Positions 26,796 through 39,300 of a DNA stretch of 64,000 nucleotides are shown here, piece by piece. The first letter of the stretch is position 1, and each line of letters begins with the position of its first letter. The notes beneath the pieces are model-generated. The model saw only the letters and a program-made list of their open reading frames with translations. It was not told the origin of the DNA and searched no databases. Origin of the DNA: Penelope pileata (lineage: Eukaryota; Chordata; Aves; Galliformes; Cracidae); NCBI GenBank assembly GCA_013396635.1, contig WBMW01003829.1, positions 464,212-528,211 of the forward strand, given 5' to 3'. A program made the position numbers and the translations under genes.

Positions 26796-27665
26796 TTTTA
26801 CGTGTCTTCTGTTCCTACATTTTGCAAGTCCTATGAGCAGAACTGACCCTAAATATGCAGGTTACAATGCATAACAAATCCCCAGTCTTAGTCAGGGTCT
26901 TGACATCGCCAAATGCTATGATAAAAAAATAATTATTACAAAATGTCCAAACAATGCACTCTCAGAGACGTGAAGTGGTTGGCAGATGACTCTGTAACGC
27001 AGTGCAATTCTTTCCATTTTCACTTCCTCTTGCTAGTTCAACTTTCAACTTCATATGTTAATCCCAGAAATATTCATCAAAAAAATAAGGGCCATTTATT
27101 GCTCATTTTTCAGGCCTAATACTGGTGCAGTCATCACCTGGGCAGTGTACCCACTTTTTAAATTTAAAGCTGATTTTCTGAAGGCCCAGTCACGACCAAT
27201 GATCATACAGTTAATAGATCATGCAGTTAAAACTGGTAAAGGACAAAAAAACAAACAGAAAGCAGCCTGCTACCTTAGAGCCTTTTACTTGCAGCATGAG
27301 GGTTATACTGTAAAGCTAAAATCTCTCCCTAGTACATACTCTGCAATATGATGGGACTTCCAGACTGTCTTCACAGCATGAAGGTGTTCATCCTGCACTC
27401 CAAGCCAATGTCAGCTTGGTGAAAAACCTGGAGAGAAAAATGAAATCTTTGTTGCCATTATGATTTTTTTCATGAAATCAGATAGAAGTCCAGACATGTT
27501 ACAAATAATCAAGAGGAAACCAACAGGCAAAACATAGCTAAAACAGTGAAAACCTGTATGAGACATGCTGATTATCTGTGCCTCTCTACAGTTTCCTCAC
27601 AGTCAATGTAAATCATGCATTTGTGCATGCTCATGTTTGTAAAAGAGGAAGATTTCTCCTACAAT

Positions 27666-28098
27666 AAAATAATAGGAAGCACCTCCCCTACGAGGACAGG
27701 CTGAGAGAGTTAGGACTCTTCAGCCTGGAGAAGAGCAGGCTGCGGGGGGACCTGATAGCAGCCTTCCAGTACCTGAAGGGGCCTACAGGAAAGCTGGGGA
27801 GGGGCTTTTTACAAGAATAGATAATGACAGGACAAGGGTAATGGCTACAAACTGGAAGAGGGTAGATTTAGACTAGATATAAGGAAGAAATTCTTCCCTG
27901 TGAGGGTGGTGAGACACTGGAACAGGTTGCCCAGAGAAGTCGTTGATGCCCCCTCCCTGGAAGTATTCAAAGCCAGGCTGGATGGGGCTTTGGGCAACCT
28001 GGTCTAGTGGGAGGTGTCCTTGCCCATGGCAGGGGGGGTGGAACAAGATGATCTCTAAGGTCCCTTCCAACCTGAACCATTCAATGATTCTATGATAC
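27666..28098 (+). mobile_element. CR1 LINE, 3' part (end of ORF2 plus 3' UTR)
   Basis: This is a plus-strand CR1 copy of about 430 bp. It opens with the decayed end of ORF2 (CTACGAGGACAGGCTGAGAG, then TTCAGCCTGGAGAAGAGCAG) and continues through the AAGGAAGAAATTCTTCCCTG block and the GGGCAACCTGGTCTAGTGGG block. It ends with CCCTTCCAACCTGAACC and short ATTCAATGATTCTATGAT tail units. The copy is 5'-truncated, the normal outcome for CR1 insertion, and its frame is broken. The end joins directly to a CA/TA microsatellite. The subfamily differs from the copy at 46.6 kb by its 3' UTR. Confidence 0.93.
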
Positions 28099-28110
28099 AG
28101 TATTATTTCT

Positions 28111-28185
28111 GTATGTATACATACACACACACACACACAGGATCATGTGTATATATAGGATTATATATATGTATGTATACACACA
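28111..28185 (+). repeat. Compound (AC)n and (TA)n microsatellite at the CR1 3' end
   Basis: A run of about ten AC units (28,119-28,139) is followed by TATA-rich units to about 28,185. It starts only about 13 bp after the CR1 tail. Confidence 0.92.
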
Positions 28186-30127
28186 TTATTCTACTTATGT
28201 TTGAAAATGCCAACTTTTTTTTTTTCCCCAAAACTACCACTAAGAAAGAAGCCCCTGTTTCCTTTAATATATAATGATACAACTCAAATTTTAACACCAA
28301 ATGAGCAGGTGTGAGTCCTTCTCTGGCATAAAGGATGAGGGTAGCAGCACTAAATTCCTGATCCTCAGACTAAGCCTTAGAGCCCATGCTTGTTTAAAGC
28401 ATCATCAGAAACAAAAAGGGCTGAATGCAACAGAAAACATACTGTTCCTCTGCAGTGATCTCTTACATTCAGTCAGCTAGTAGGTAAATTGTGTAACAGG
28501 AAAATCCAAGTTGAAATATTCAAACTGCCAAGGATTATGAACTCTTTGGAAACAAAAGCACAGTAGAGACCAGAGTCACTGTGCAAAGAAGACATAACAA
28601 AGGCTTTGTTTGTAAGGGGATGGAACCACTGCTCTCTGGTCAGAGATGAGGTTGGCTGATGTGTTTTCCATAATAGTCAATCGAACAATCTCAGCACTCA
28701 ATCCTGGCCAAATACTAATCTACTGAATTTATTACATTTGGATTTCTAAATTAAAATTACCGTCTGCAACTCATGCGTGGTAAACAGCACTGAAAATGTG
28801 ACCAGAAAGAAAAGAAGCTCATGAAATGCTGGGCAAATTCCACTCAATTTGAGCAGCCCAGAGAACTGTGAAACTGCACACTGAATATTTTCTCGCTGAG
28901 AAAAAGCATAACAGCTTAATGAGGTTACTTGTTAAAAACCCCTCTGTTCACCTCAGTAATGGTCTGTGCAGCCCAGGTCTGGAAATGTAGTTGGTTTGAC
29001 CAAAGCGATACTATCATCTAACAAAGCCAAATTTCATAGGAAAAATGCCATGGTAGCCAGAAATAATACACATACACACTAACAAAAGAAAATCCCAGCT
29101 TGGTATTTTTGCTGTTTCGTCTGTCTGTTTGTTTTTAAGTTCTTTGCTCTCACAGTCATAAATATTCTTAGAACAAAAGCTGATTCAATATTGCAGCTAT
29201 TTGGGCTGAGATGGGTGAAATCCCAGCCCACTAAACAAAAGGCATTTGGACTTCTGCAGGCCCACCATGTCACCCAGCGTTCTTGGTCAATAAAGTCTCT
29301 GGTAGTGACTGTATGGCCTAATTCCTGTTATCTCACAGAAGTCTGAGGGCTTGAAACTTTTTTCTCTTTCACCGCCACATGCTCTCTTCACAAAAGCAGT
29401 CCTGAAAACAGCAAGTGTATTCACCTCCAGCTGAATAAAGCTGCAAGGTATGAATGCCAATCAGGTGCCTCCTTCATGCTTTCACTTTGGTTTGTGCCAA
29501 ACTGTATGTCTGATACGACTTCTGTGCAGAAGTGAAAATGGGTCTGGGTTTAGTGGAAATATGTCACACTGTACATGCACCCAAATTTGTTGCATATTAC
29601 CTGAAAAAAAAAAAAATTTTGAGAGCAAGTCTGTTCTCAGTTTTTTTTTTTTTTAAATCTTCTTTTGTCTAAGTTCCTGCAATTGTTAGGAGCAAAAATT
29701 CACAACCAATTTTTAACAAGGGTATCATACAAAAATGGATCCTGTTTTACCGATCCCATGAAGCCATATGAGTCTTATGAGCCAGCCAGTGTCTTCTAAT
29801 TTTCCCATGATATCATTGCTGCCAGGTCATATCTCATAGTAGAACCAAAATCAAGTAAAGTGGGACCTCGGACATGCTAGGCGTTACACCCCTGTACAAC
29901 AGCCCATGCCTAGAGTCCATCATGTGAAAATGAGGCATTGACTAAGAGCTGGTTACCAAGCCTACCCGTACTGTCAAAGGAGATGGGTACATTCAATCGA
30001 CACCTCAACCCACCCATGTGAAGGAATGGGATGGGAAGTTTCTGTAGGTGTCTCTCTCTCTTTGCTCTCTAGAAAGTAACTTAGAAAAAAAAGTTCCCTT
30101 TTTCAGTGGTGACTAGTGTTAGATAAG

Positions 30128-30178
30128 AAAAAACAACAAGAACAACAACAACAACAAAAAACAACAACCACCACCACG
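30128..30178 (+). repeat. (AAC)n / (ACC)n microsatellite
   Basis: AAC units with a few interruptions, ending in ACC units. It lies left of a MIR-like relic. Confidence 0.9.
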
Positions 30179-30225
30179 TTTAGGTCTAACAAAGAACAAA
30201 CAGAAAAAAAATTTCCTATCCTCTA

Positions 30226-30335
30226 CTTGCCGGTAAGGACAAATGAGGTTAAAATGGTCAGAATCATTTGCTCAAGGTCATTTAAAAGGTCTGTAAAAAG
30301 GTAGGAGTTAGAACTCAGACTTTTCTTGTTTCAGC
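30226..30335 (-). mobile_element. MIR/CORE-SINE-like relic, minus strand
   Basis: Plus-strand text shows the reverse complement of MIR: AATGAGGTTAAAATGG, TTGCTCAAGGTCATTT, then AGGAGTTAGAACTCAGACTT. This matches the order GAGGTTAAGTGACTTGCCCAAGGTCAC and GGATTAGAACCCAGGTCTT of the consensus on that strand. It lies just right of an AAC microsatellite. Confidence 0.65.
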
Positions 30336-33300
30336 CCTTCCTTCCTCATGGTGAAGTAGGCAGGAAAAAGGTTCTCACTGCTTTCCAACAAATAGCAGAG
30401 GAAATACAAGATAGATTTATTTCACACTTTGTGCTTCCTGTCCATTTCTCAGTGAAAAGAACACTATCCCTGTCGTTTTCTTTCTTCCTGACCTAAGTCA
30501 AAGACACAAAAATGTAGTACACTTCTCCTGTTTCCTTGGCATTTATTCTTAGAGACATTGTTTATGTTGTTAATTTCACTAGGGCCTGAACCTTCAACTG
30601 GGACCAGTGGAGGACTCACAACCAACTTCATGAACTCAGTGTAAGGCCTGAGACAGAGCTATCTCAATGCAAAAAGCAGAAATCATATCAGAATTTCCAG
30701 GGAGTAGATAGTTAAAGTTTTTTCAAACATAATGTGAACATCATCTTTCACATTATTTCGGTTTCATCGACTGCAACTTCACAAATTACAGATCTGATAG
30801 ACGTTTGTTCTTTTCAGACCTGGGATTAGCAGAATTGGAAATCTGCCTGCATTTTCTTCTATTTGACTTTTATCATTTTATACAATCCTGCTGCTTCTAC
30901 CTAATCAGCTGAGACATTAGCACAGAGAGAGCAGGAGTAGAAGTACCTGTGCAGAAAATCCTCTGAGCAAGCATTTGGCTCCCTGTCTCCAGAAAAGTAA
31001 TTTAATGGTGAATTATTACAAACAAAATGATAGAAATATATCAATGAAAATCAATTCCTCAAACATTTAAAAGTAGATAAAAAACAAGACTGAAATCCAT
31101 TATCCAACAGGTTGTTTGTGTCAGGACATCATTACTGATCACATTTAAAAACAAAAAGCGCTTCTCAATTCCCCAGAGGTCAAGACACACGCAGGTTCCC
31201 AAAGAAGAACCATCTGGAAAAAATGCAGTTTCATCCTGGTCTACACCCATCTTTTTCTCACTCCATCCCTGAGGCTGTCTGACCACACGTACTTCAGGCA
31301 GCTCTCTTTCACCTCCCGTGAACTATTATCCCTTTTTTTGAACCACGTTTTTTCTTACATCTCCCCTACAACAATCACTCCCAGTCTCAAGAAACTTACA
31401 GTGAAAGAAATCTTTTCACAGCCTCTACCAATATTTCATGTTATTTTGCATGAAGAATACATGCCTCACTGCCCATAATGTTCTCTACTGTCCATGGCTG
31501 TGCATTCACCTTAAAAGACATAGCTAAGTCGCAGAGAGCTTGGGGAGGGGAGCATGGCAGCCAGGCTGTTATTTGGATTTAGCTGCTAGAAGGCTATGTG
31601 GAGCAGAGAGAGTTAAAAAAAAAAAAAAGACATTTGTGTTTTTAAGCTGACATTAACATAATGGAAAAGGTGTGCAACTCCCATCTCCCTAGCCATCAAG
31701 GGTCTGTCAGCCTTAGTCAGTGTACCACCACCCTCTCACTCATCCTCCATAAAGTAAATGAGTCGTTATGAGTCTGACGTTTCTTCCAGAGGCAAGCCCA
31801 GCAGGGTCCTCATTCCCTCTGACTTGCTGTCATCCAGAGCTTTATGTTTTAGTAACTTGAAACATCCTGTAAAATCTATCACGATTAGTTTTCAGCATAG
31901 AAGCACTTGTACTTTATCCAAGCTAATCAAATGTTCTTTAGATACTAAGCCCCAGGGTTTAAGTGAGCACACCCAACATATTAAGCAAAAACGACCTTCT
32001 TCGTGTGGCTACTACATTCCCCCTTTTTGACCCCTTTTGACACAACTTTGGCTGAGCCAAGACAGGGAATTAAACCCACTGTGAATAGGCCAAAAATAAC
32101 ACAGTAAGTGTGTCTCTGATGTCACCAGAATGTTATAAGACGAAAAAAGCTGGGTCTTTCAGATGGAACTAGACATTTTTTACATACTAGTAAAATGAGC
32201 TTTTCAGTAGATAGCATTTTGTTTTTAAGCTTGTACTTCAGTCTTTCCCAATGGAATTAGTAACTAAATTAAGGGTTTTAGGAGCTCATATTCTAATCAA
32301 ACGCGGGTCTGAACTTACAAGTCATGTATGACCTGGCAGTCCAGAGGTTATGGTGAGTAAGAAGGTAGACCACAGAAAACCAAAGAACAGGAAACTTTCA
32401 GTCTAGCGTTGATGGAAAAGCTTTGGATTAGACGGACGCAGTACTGAATAACTTATTTCAAGCAAACAGCTCTCACAGAACTTTCTGACCCTTTTATAGA
32501 GGAAACGCTGAAGATGTATGATGTAAGATTTCAGAGGTGCACATGTAAAGCTGCAAAGTCTTATTTTGAGTTATATACAGCCGATCCGTGTTTACACAGC
32601 TACACAGAGTGAATTCTCCTTCTTCCATTCACAGGCTCCATTGACTGACTGACTTCCTTAATTTCAAAAAACAGAATTTATTATTCCATGAAAGTTGCTA
32701 TAATGCTGAGCATGTCTAAATGCCTAGACAATTTAGGAGACTTTCTGGAAGGCCCTGAATGTACAATACTTGAACAGCTCAGTTCAGCCCTCTATTAAAA
32801 CCACTCTTTCTGCACAGCCACAGAAATATCTCCTTTTCCACCAGTGACAATTCTAGAGACATCCAGAAGCTGGCAATTTAAAAAAGGCAAAGCATTTCAG
32901 TCACACTCGAATTAATCCAATCCAATCCAACATTTTCCTTGTTCTCAGTGGGGAGAAGGAAGACACATGCAACTTCACATGCTTTTTTGACCTTCTATCT
33001 CTGATAGATACCAAGGGGCAACATAAAATGGCTTAGATATGTGCATTCCCAAAGCCAGTTCTAAGCCTGTATGAGGTTGTGCTGCCTTAACTTCACTATA
33101 ACCCTGAATTCTGACCAACTGGAGGTTAATTTTAATTCTGCCCACTAAAATGCAACACAACTTGTCAAGGAAGAACTTAGAGAAAGAGCTTGCTAGGCTA
33201 TTAAAAGGAGCTGAATTCCTTGAGTGAACTTAGGCTTGATTAAATGTCTGAAAATATAATGTAACATTAATAACAAATTTAAACTTTGACCGAGGTTAGC

Positions 33301-36300
33301 TCTTTAATTTCCATTGGAATAAAAGCAAACAGAGGTCTCTAGAGTAAAATGAACAAAATAAAAAGTATTTTAAAATTGGTCAAACAGTCCAAATCTCACT
33401 AGGGAAGCTGTACATACAGTTCCCATTCATATTAATTATAGGCATCAGTCTAAGAAAACATGTGCGATGGGTTGCTACAACACAGTTGATGACTGGTAAC
33501 TGAACGACGTGCTGGAGGCCAACATCTATCTGAGGGCAGGCTCCTGTGCTGGCTCACAGAGCTGCCTGATGTTTAAAAGGATATCAATTTAAACGAATAC
33601 TGAGGGTTTTCAGGTTAAAGAAAAACAATTAAAAATGAAAGCTGATCAACTCAAAACATATTAATTCCAGGGAGGAGTGTCCTCCTCACCCTTTCTATCT
33701 TGGGTAAACCTGCCCTCTTTACCGGTACACTTTCTTCTATTATAACAGTGTAAGGATTCCAGGTATTGACAAATCTGGAGACCAGGGGAAAGGAAAAATG
33801 CTTATACAATGGCTTGACTGTGTCAATATTATTATTTAACTTCCACGCTTATAACAAAACTCATCCAAAAAAACCAAACCACTGAACAGCCAGATTCTCT
33901 CCTGGTGTCCATCAGTACTGCTCAAACACATGTACCAACAGCACACTTGTTGAAGTAACAGTAACTCAGGTACAAGGCATTTGACAATCAATTCTTTTTC
34001 TCCTTCTTTTTCTTTTTTTTTCTTTTTTGTCTCCTAGAGAATAAAGCAGCCAATTATTAGACCCATATTGCTAATACTTACAATAACATTTTTTTTTAAT
34101 TTTAAAAAATATCATAAGATTTTGTCAAGGAGAGGAAAAGAAAAAATAGAAAATAAGTTTTTCTATTGTAAAATCCCCATGTTATTTTTCTGGTCATAAA
34201 TTTGTGGTTTTATGACGTGACATGTCAGGTTAAGAGGCACATTACCTTTATCTTCTTCCCAGATGTAGATCATCTGATCTGGGCCATAATTATGAACACT
34301 AACATCCTGTTTTATGATAAAGAACTGTATCCACTGATTCTGTTAAATTTTGCCATCCTCAGTCTGCATTACTTGCCTTAACATCTCCAAGAAAATGTAC
34401 ATTTTGTTTGGAAACGCACAGAAACAGCATGGTTGGGTATCCCTTCTCTGAAGCTAATTTTGAGATTAATTTTGATATTTTGGCCTTTTTCATTTTAAGA
34501 ATCCTTCCTCATCAGAGCCATGGAATGGTGCAGGAGGCCTTGGGATGGGAGAGATGATGCGATGAACACCATGGACTGTTGTGCTGCAGCTGAACTACTG
34601 GGAGCAACACAGGATTACTGCTGGGAGGAAGGAGTTCAGTGCAGAAAAAGGACTGGAGGATGGCTTACAACAGCAGAGATCAGTGTCAAGGGGAAATCCT
34701 GCTGTGAGGGATTTAGTGAGCCCAGGAACTGCCTCTGTTTTTATTATTAGTTATAATTATAAATAAATGAGATTAGTTTTTAAAACTTGCATAGCAAAAT
34801 CCCAAGGTCATGGGAATCACCACCACAGATGATTGAGAGGAGGACAGGAAAACCTGCAGCTGCGTGGGGTCTGTCAGCTACAGTTCCCTCCCATTCTTTT
34901 GCCCTTTCTCCTCACCATACAAAGCTGATGCACTATGAGCAAACACAAGAGAAAATCCAGGTTCGTAGCATAACAGGACACAAGCCTTGCTGCTCCCCTG
35001 TGAGATCCTTTTGGGTTACTCCAGGCATTCATTTGACCTCTGCTGTCTCCAGTGGTAGTAATGTAGCTGTGATTGCCTTGGGGCCCTTGGCCGTCAGCAG
35101 CGGCTAGGATTAGAGCCCAGTACAGACGGTGCATCGTGAGTAACAGCTGTGCCTGGAAGAGCACTTCCACTGTGACCCTAGCATTTTCAAGAGGAAAAGA
35201 ATCTATACATCAGGAGACAATGCCCCATCTGCTTTGAGTGATGGCAAGAGAAGAGCACAAGGAGCCCTTCCCTCAGTCAGACAGGCATGATTAGGACAGG
35301 CTGGGTTCCCCAACAGACCAGCTTCTTCCTTGCCACTCACCTTCCAGCCTTTTTATCCTGCAGAACCCGGTCTTTAAATATCTCCACATCTTTCATCACT
35401 TAGACTCCCACACTTCCCAGGATAGCCAGATCAACCCATGAGAAAATTTGCCTGCCGTGTACCACATGCTAGTATCTTACATTACTATTACATCCACTGG
35501 AGTTCACCTTTCCCTTTCTATGCTGAAGGGAGATTCAGCTGCCATTCAAACTACCCAGTTCCTGTAAGGTTTAAAGAGCTGTGTCTTTTATCAGTACTTT
35601 TGTATGTAAAGAAATGGTTTTGCTGGAAATTTGGGAATCATTTGAGTGAAAGCCCACAAACTACTTACATGACCAGCCTAGAGAATGCAGGAACTCATAC
35701 CTTCACTGTGAATCAGTTTCATTCTTTCTGAAAAAACACTGGCTCTTTGTTTACTGCAGGTCCTAGCAGTCATTGCTGTTACATTGGAGAGCTCAGTATA
35801 ATGCCTCACATTACAGGAGTCATTATAGATAACAGTAAATTTATTACTGAAAACAAGGTGCTGTTGTAGCTGCTCCTGGGCAATGCAAAGAGTCTTGGAA
35901 TGCAAATTACTTGTCTTAGAAGTAACCTGAAGTTAGACAGCTTGCAATGAGCACAGCCACACCACAATTCCAGCACGTTCTGCTTGCACAAGATTTACTC
36001 AAATAGCTTCATTGTCGCTAGGGAAGGTCATTCAGAAACAGTTCTTTTTCAGATGTGTGGAGCTGGTGGGAAGTTTTTATATCTAAAGTAACCTCAATGT
36101 CCATCAGAACAGTCCTCACTCTACAAGGAAGAGTTCACTTTACCTTTCGCTTACCACAGAAAACCACAGGTTCTCATCAGAACAGCTAAAGCCCTCCTAC
36201 AAAAAGCTTGTCATCTTACAAAAAAGACGGAAGTTCCCTAGAAAAATAAAACATTTTTAACGTAACTAACAGCTGGAAAGTGACAGGAAGCTCAAAACTA

Positions 36301-39300
36301 ATTGGGCCTCTCTTTCCCTCGCCAGCCTTTCCCTGGGTGTCTTGCTGCAGCACTAATCCCCACTGAGCCTCCAGCTAAGAAATCAGAACACCACTCACCA
36401 TGAGTAAGCATTATAATTCAGTGAAGCTTTCTTAGCATTTGTTCCTTTGTAGATGAGTAATCAGGATATAAGTCCAGGTATTTTTCCTTCACTTTTTGAA
36501 ACGTTGGCAGTACACATTGTCACATCATAGTGGAAACACGACTCCAGCAAGTACCCTTAACAGGTAAGGACATGCATGTGCTCCTTGCCTTCCGTCTCTC
36601 CTGAGCAATTGTTTACTAGCAGGTGCCACTAATCACTTAGCACTTACAGAAGAGCTGGATCTACCTATGAACCAATGACAGACAAAAGTACCTTCACAGC
36701 CGTTTTTTTACTAATTTTGTATTAGGAAATCTGGTTAGTTTTACTGGTTTGCTTTTGAAATGCTTCTGTGCTCTCCATGATATAGGACTTTGGCTTGCTT
36801 TTCCTAATAAAGGTACCACTTTCTAACTCCCATGATCCAGGAAAACAATAAACAAATAAGTAAGGTTAGTAATTTGCCACTCCTCATTCTTAAAAGCAAG
36901 CCACCTGCAAGGCGTCCTGAGACTATTGCTTCTGATCTGGCTGTCTGAAGGTAGGTAAAAGATATTTTCTTCCATGCTGCACAACTACTGCACTTTATTT
37001 TGCTTACAAAATGCAGAGTAGAATGTAAAAGGTTTATTTCCAATAAGCAGCAAACACTGTTCAGTGAGGATGTTCACAGAAGCCAACAAGACAGCTACGT
37101 CTCTAAGAGCAGAACAGTATTAGCCCAGGTATTTCTTGATCACGCATTATCACCGAATAATGCAAGTGAGGTAGAGAGAAACTGCAGATCAGCTCTTCCA
37201 AACCATGGAAGCAGATGGCCACTGAGCAGGGTTTGCACAGGTCTCTGCAGAGCTTAAGGACCAAACTCCCACTGATTGCAAGGCAGACACTTAGGAGCAG
37301 TAAGGCTGTGAAAGCATTCAGAAAAACATATACCTTTTCCTGAAACTTTTTATTTGCTTACTACATAATCCCATATAATGATTTGATGTAGCAAAAGAAA
37401 TACTGTAGATGGAATTTCCACAGGAAGTAAGAATTTACTGCTGTCTTGACAGGCAACAGAGATCAAACCCTCACAGTTCTAATGGAGCATGCTGAGGTCT
37501 TTCCAATGAGACCAAGAGCCTAAGGCAACCCTAACTCAGGAGATACAAAAGGTGCTACTTGCTGCTTAACCGAATGGAGAACCTGAGTCCTTGTTTATGG
37601 TAACAAAGGTATTTTTTGTTTCGGTGGCTACAATAAAACAAATTTTAAAGGTGAACTGAGCTCAGAAGATTTTGTCCTTTTGTCAGGACTCCAAATTTTG
37701 CTGTTTTATTTCATGTTCTAGGTCCAACTGTAACTAAAGAGAAAGAATGGTGCACCTTACTGTCTGTGGGAATATGGTGTGCGACGGGACCCTGCTATCA
37801 GCTGGCATTTCTATTGCAGTACAGCCCTTTACAGTTCTCATTTTTAAAAGGTGTTGGTTTTTTGGTTTAAGCGATCTTGAGGCTAATTTCCATTAACTGC
37901 AGAGAACAGGAGACGTTCCTGTACAATTCCCAAAATCTTAGTAGTGAACTTGTGGTTTTGTGTGTTTGTGCGTCAGCCAAGAAACAACCCATCCCTGTTA
38001 CCACACAAGGGCACTTGTTTAATGTTGGTGGAGAAGGAAACGTACCACCTCCTGAGTCACCAATGCCACATCCTAAACACCTGGCTTTTGCCTTGCTGGG
38101 CTTCCATTTAAGCACAAATCTAGCAGGAGAAGAGCGGTAGAAAATGTCTATAATAAAATCTCAAACCACACAACACCTTCCTGGATGGGAGGTACATTGT
38201 GATCTGCTAAAGTTCATGGATTTCCAGAAGAATACTGAAATACCTTTCAAAGCAGACCCGCAGACCCCAGTTACTCTTTTTGATTTTGTCGAAATTCAGG
38301 CATAACAACTGCATGTCACAGCCCAAAGCAAACTACGAAATCAGTTTCCTTGAAGTCAAAAATTATAAAGTTATAAAAAAAAAAGAAATGTTTAAAGTAA
38401 CTGCACAGAATTATGACCAAGTATCCCTCGTACCCTAACCATATTTGTAAGAGTTGATCCAAATTCCTTTTATTCTCACAAGACTTCTACAAAAAAANAC
38501 TAGATTTCTTAAAGCCAAATTAAAAACATTTCTTACATGTGAAATCCCTGCCTGTTAGACAATAAATCATTTGTTGTTCACAGCACATCCCATGGTTGAC
38601 AAACAACGCAGTATTTTACCAGACTCTTGCAAAACACAGGACAACATGTTTTGGGAAACGATTCTTCATTAAAAAAGCATCATCTAGAGCAGTACGATGC
38701 GACAGGAATCGCATGAATGTGCTACATCCTGTGACTGGCTCTGAAGGAAACGTGGAAACAGGCACAAAACATTCTGGGGCAGGAGGAAGCTCAGCTTTCT
38801 GAGGGCATTACCTCAGAGGGGCTGCTCACCTCTGGTTTGCCCCAACTCACACTGCAGTCCTGCTATCTCCCACACCGAGAAGCTCAGCCTCTTGGCAGCT
38901 CTCCCACCAGCACGAGGACAGAGCCAATGCTTTGAAGACGCTGCAGCGTGCTGCCTTGTGCTGCCGTATGGTTTCCACAAGAAAAAGAGTGGTTATCTGA
39001 AGCTTTGCTTCCTTCCAGAAGTTCTACCTGAAGGTAGCTCTGTGCTCAAGCTCAGAGCCCAAAAACAAATAAGTGATTTGAAGAAAGAAAGAGGTAAGGG
39101 CAGGGAAGAGTTTAATGACACAGAGTGACACCTCTGTAACTCGCATTCTTAATGTACAGAGATTTCCTTGCCTCTTAAAAGAGGCAACTAATGCTTGCAA
39201 CCTATGATTTTGAAAAGCCATATATGTTGCAGATGTTTGCAACAGCTACTCTGTTTATACACATACGGCATCAGGGTCCATCATTCCAGACTAGTGTGTC

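Larger units (their letters stand above)
14541..27660. other. Intergenic, no gene supported
   Basis: AT-rich DNA with a T18 run at 14,553, the regulatory-looking block at 20.0-20.5 kb and two MIR-like relics at 25.8 and 26.7 kb. The longest open frame, 144 codons at 16,517-16,951, has no family resemblance and crosses low-complexity GGTTT sequence. Confidence 0.7.
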
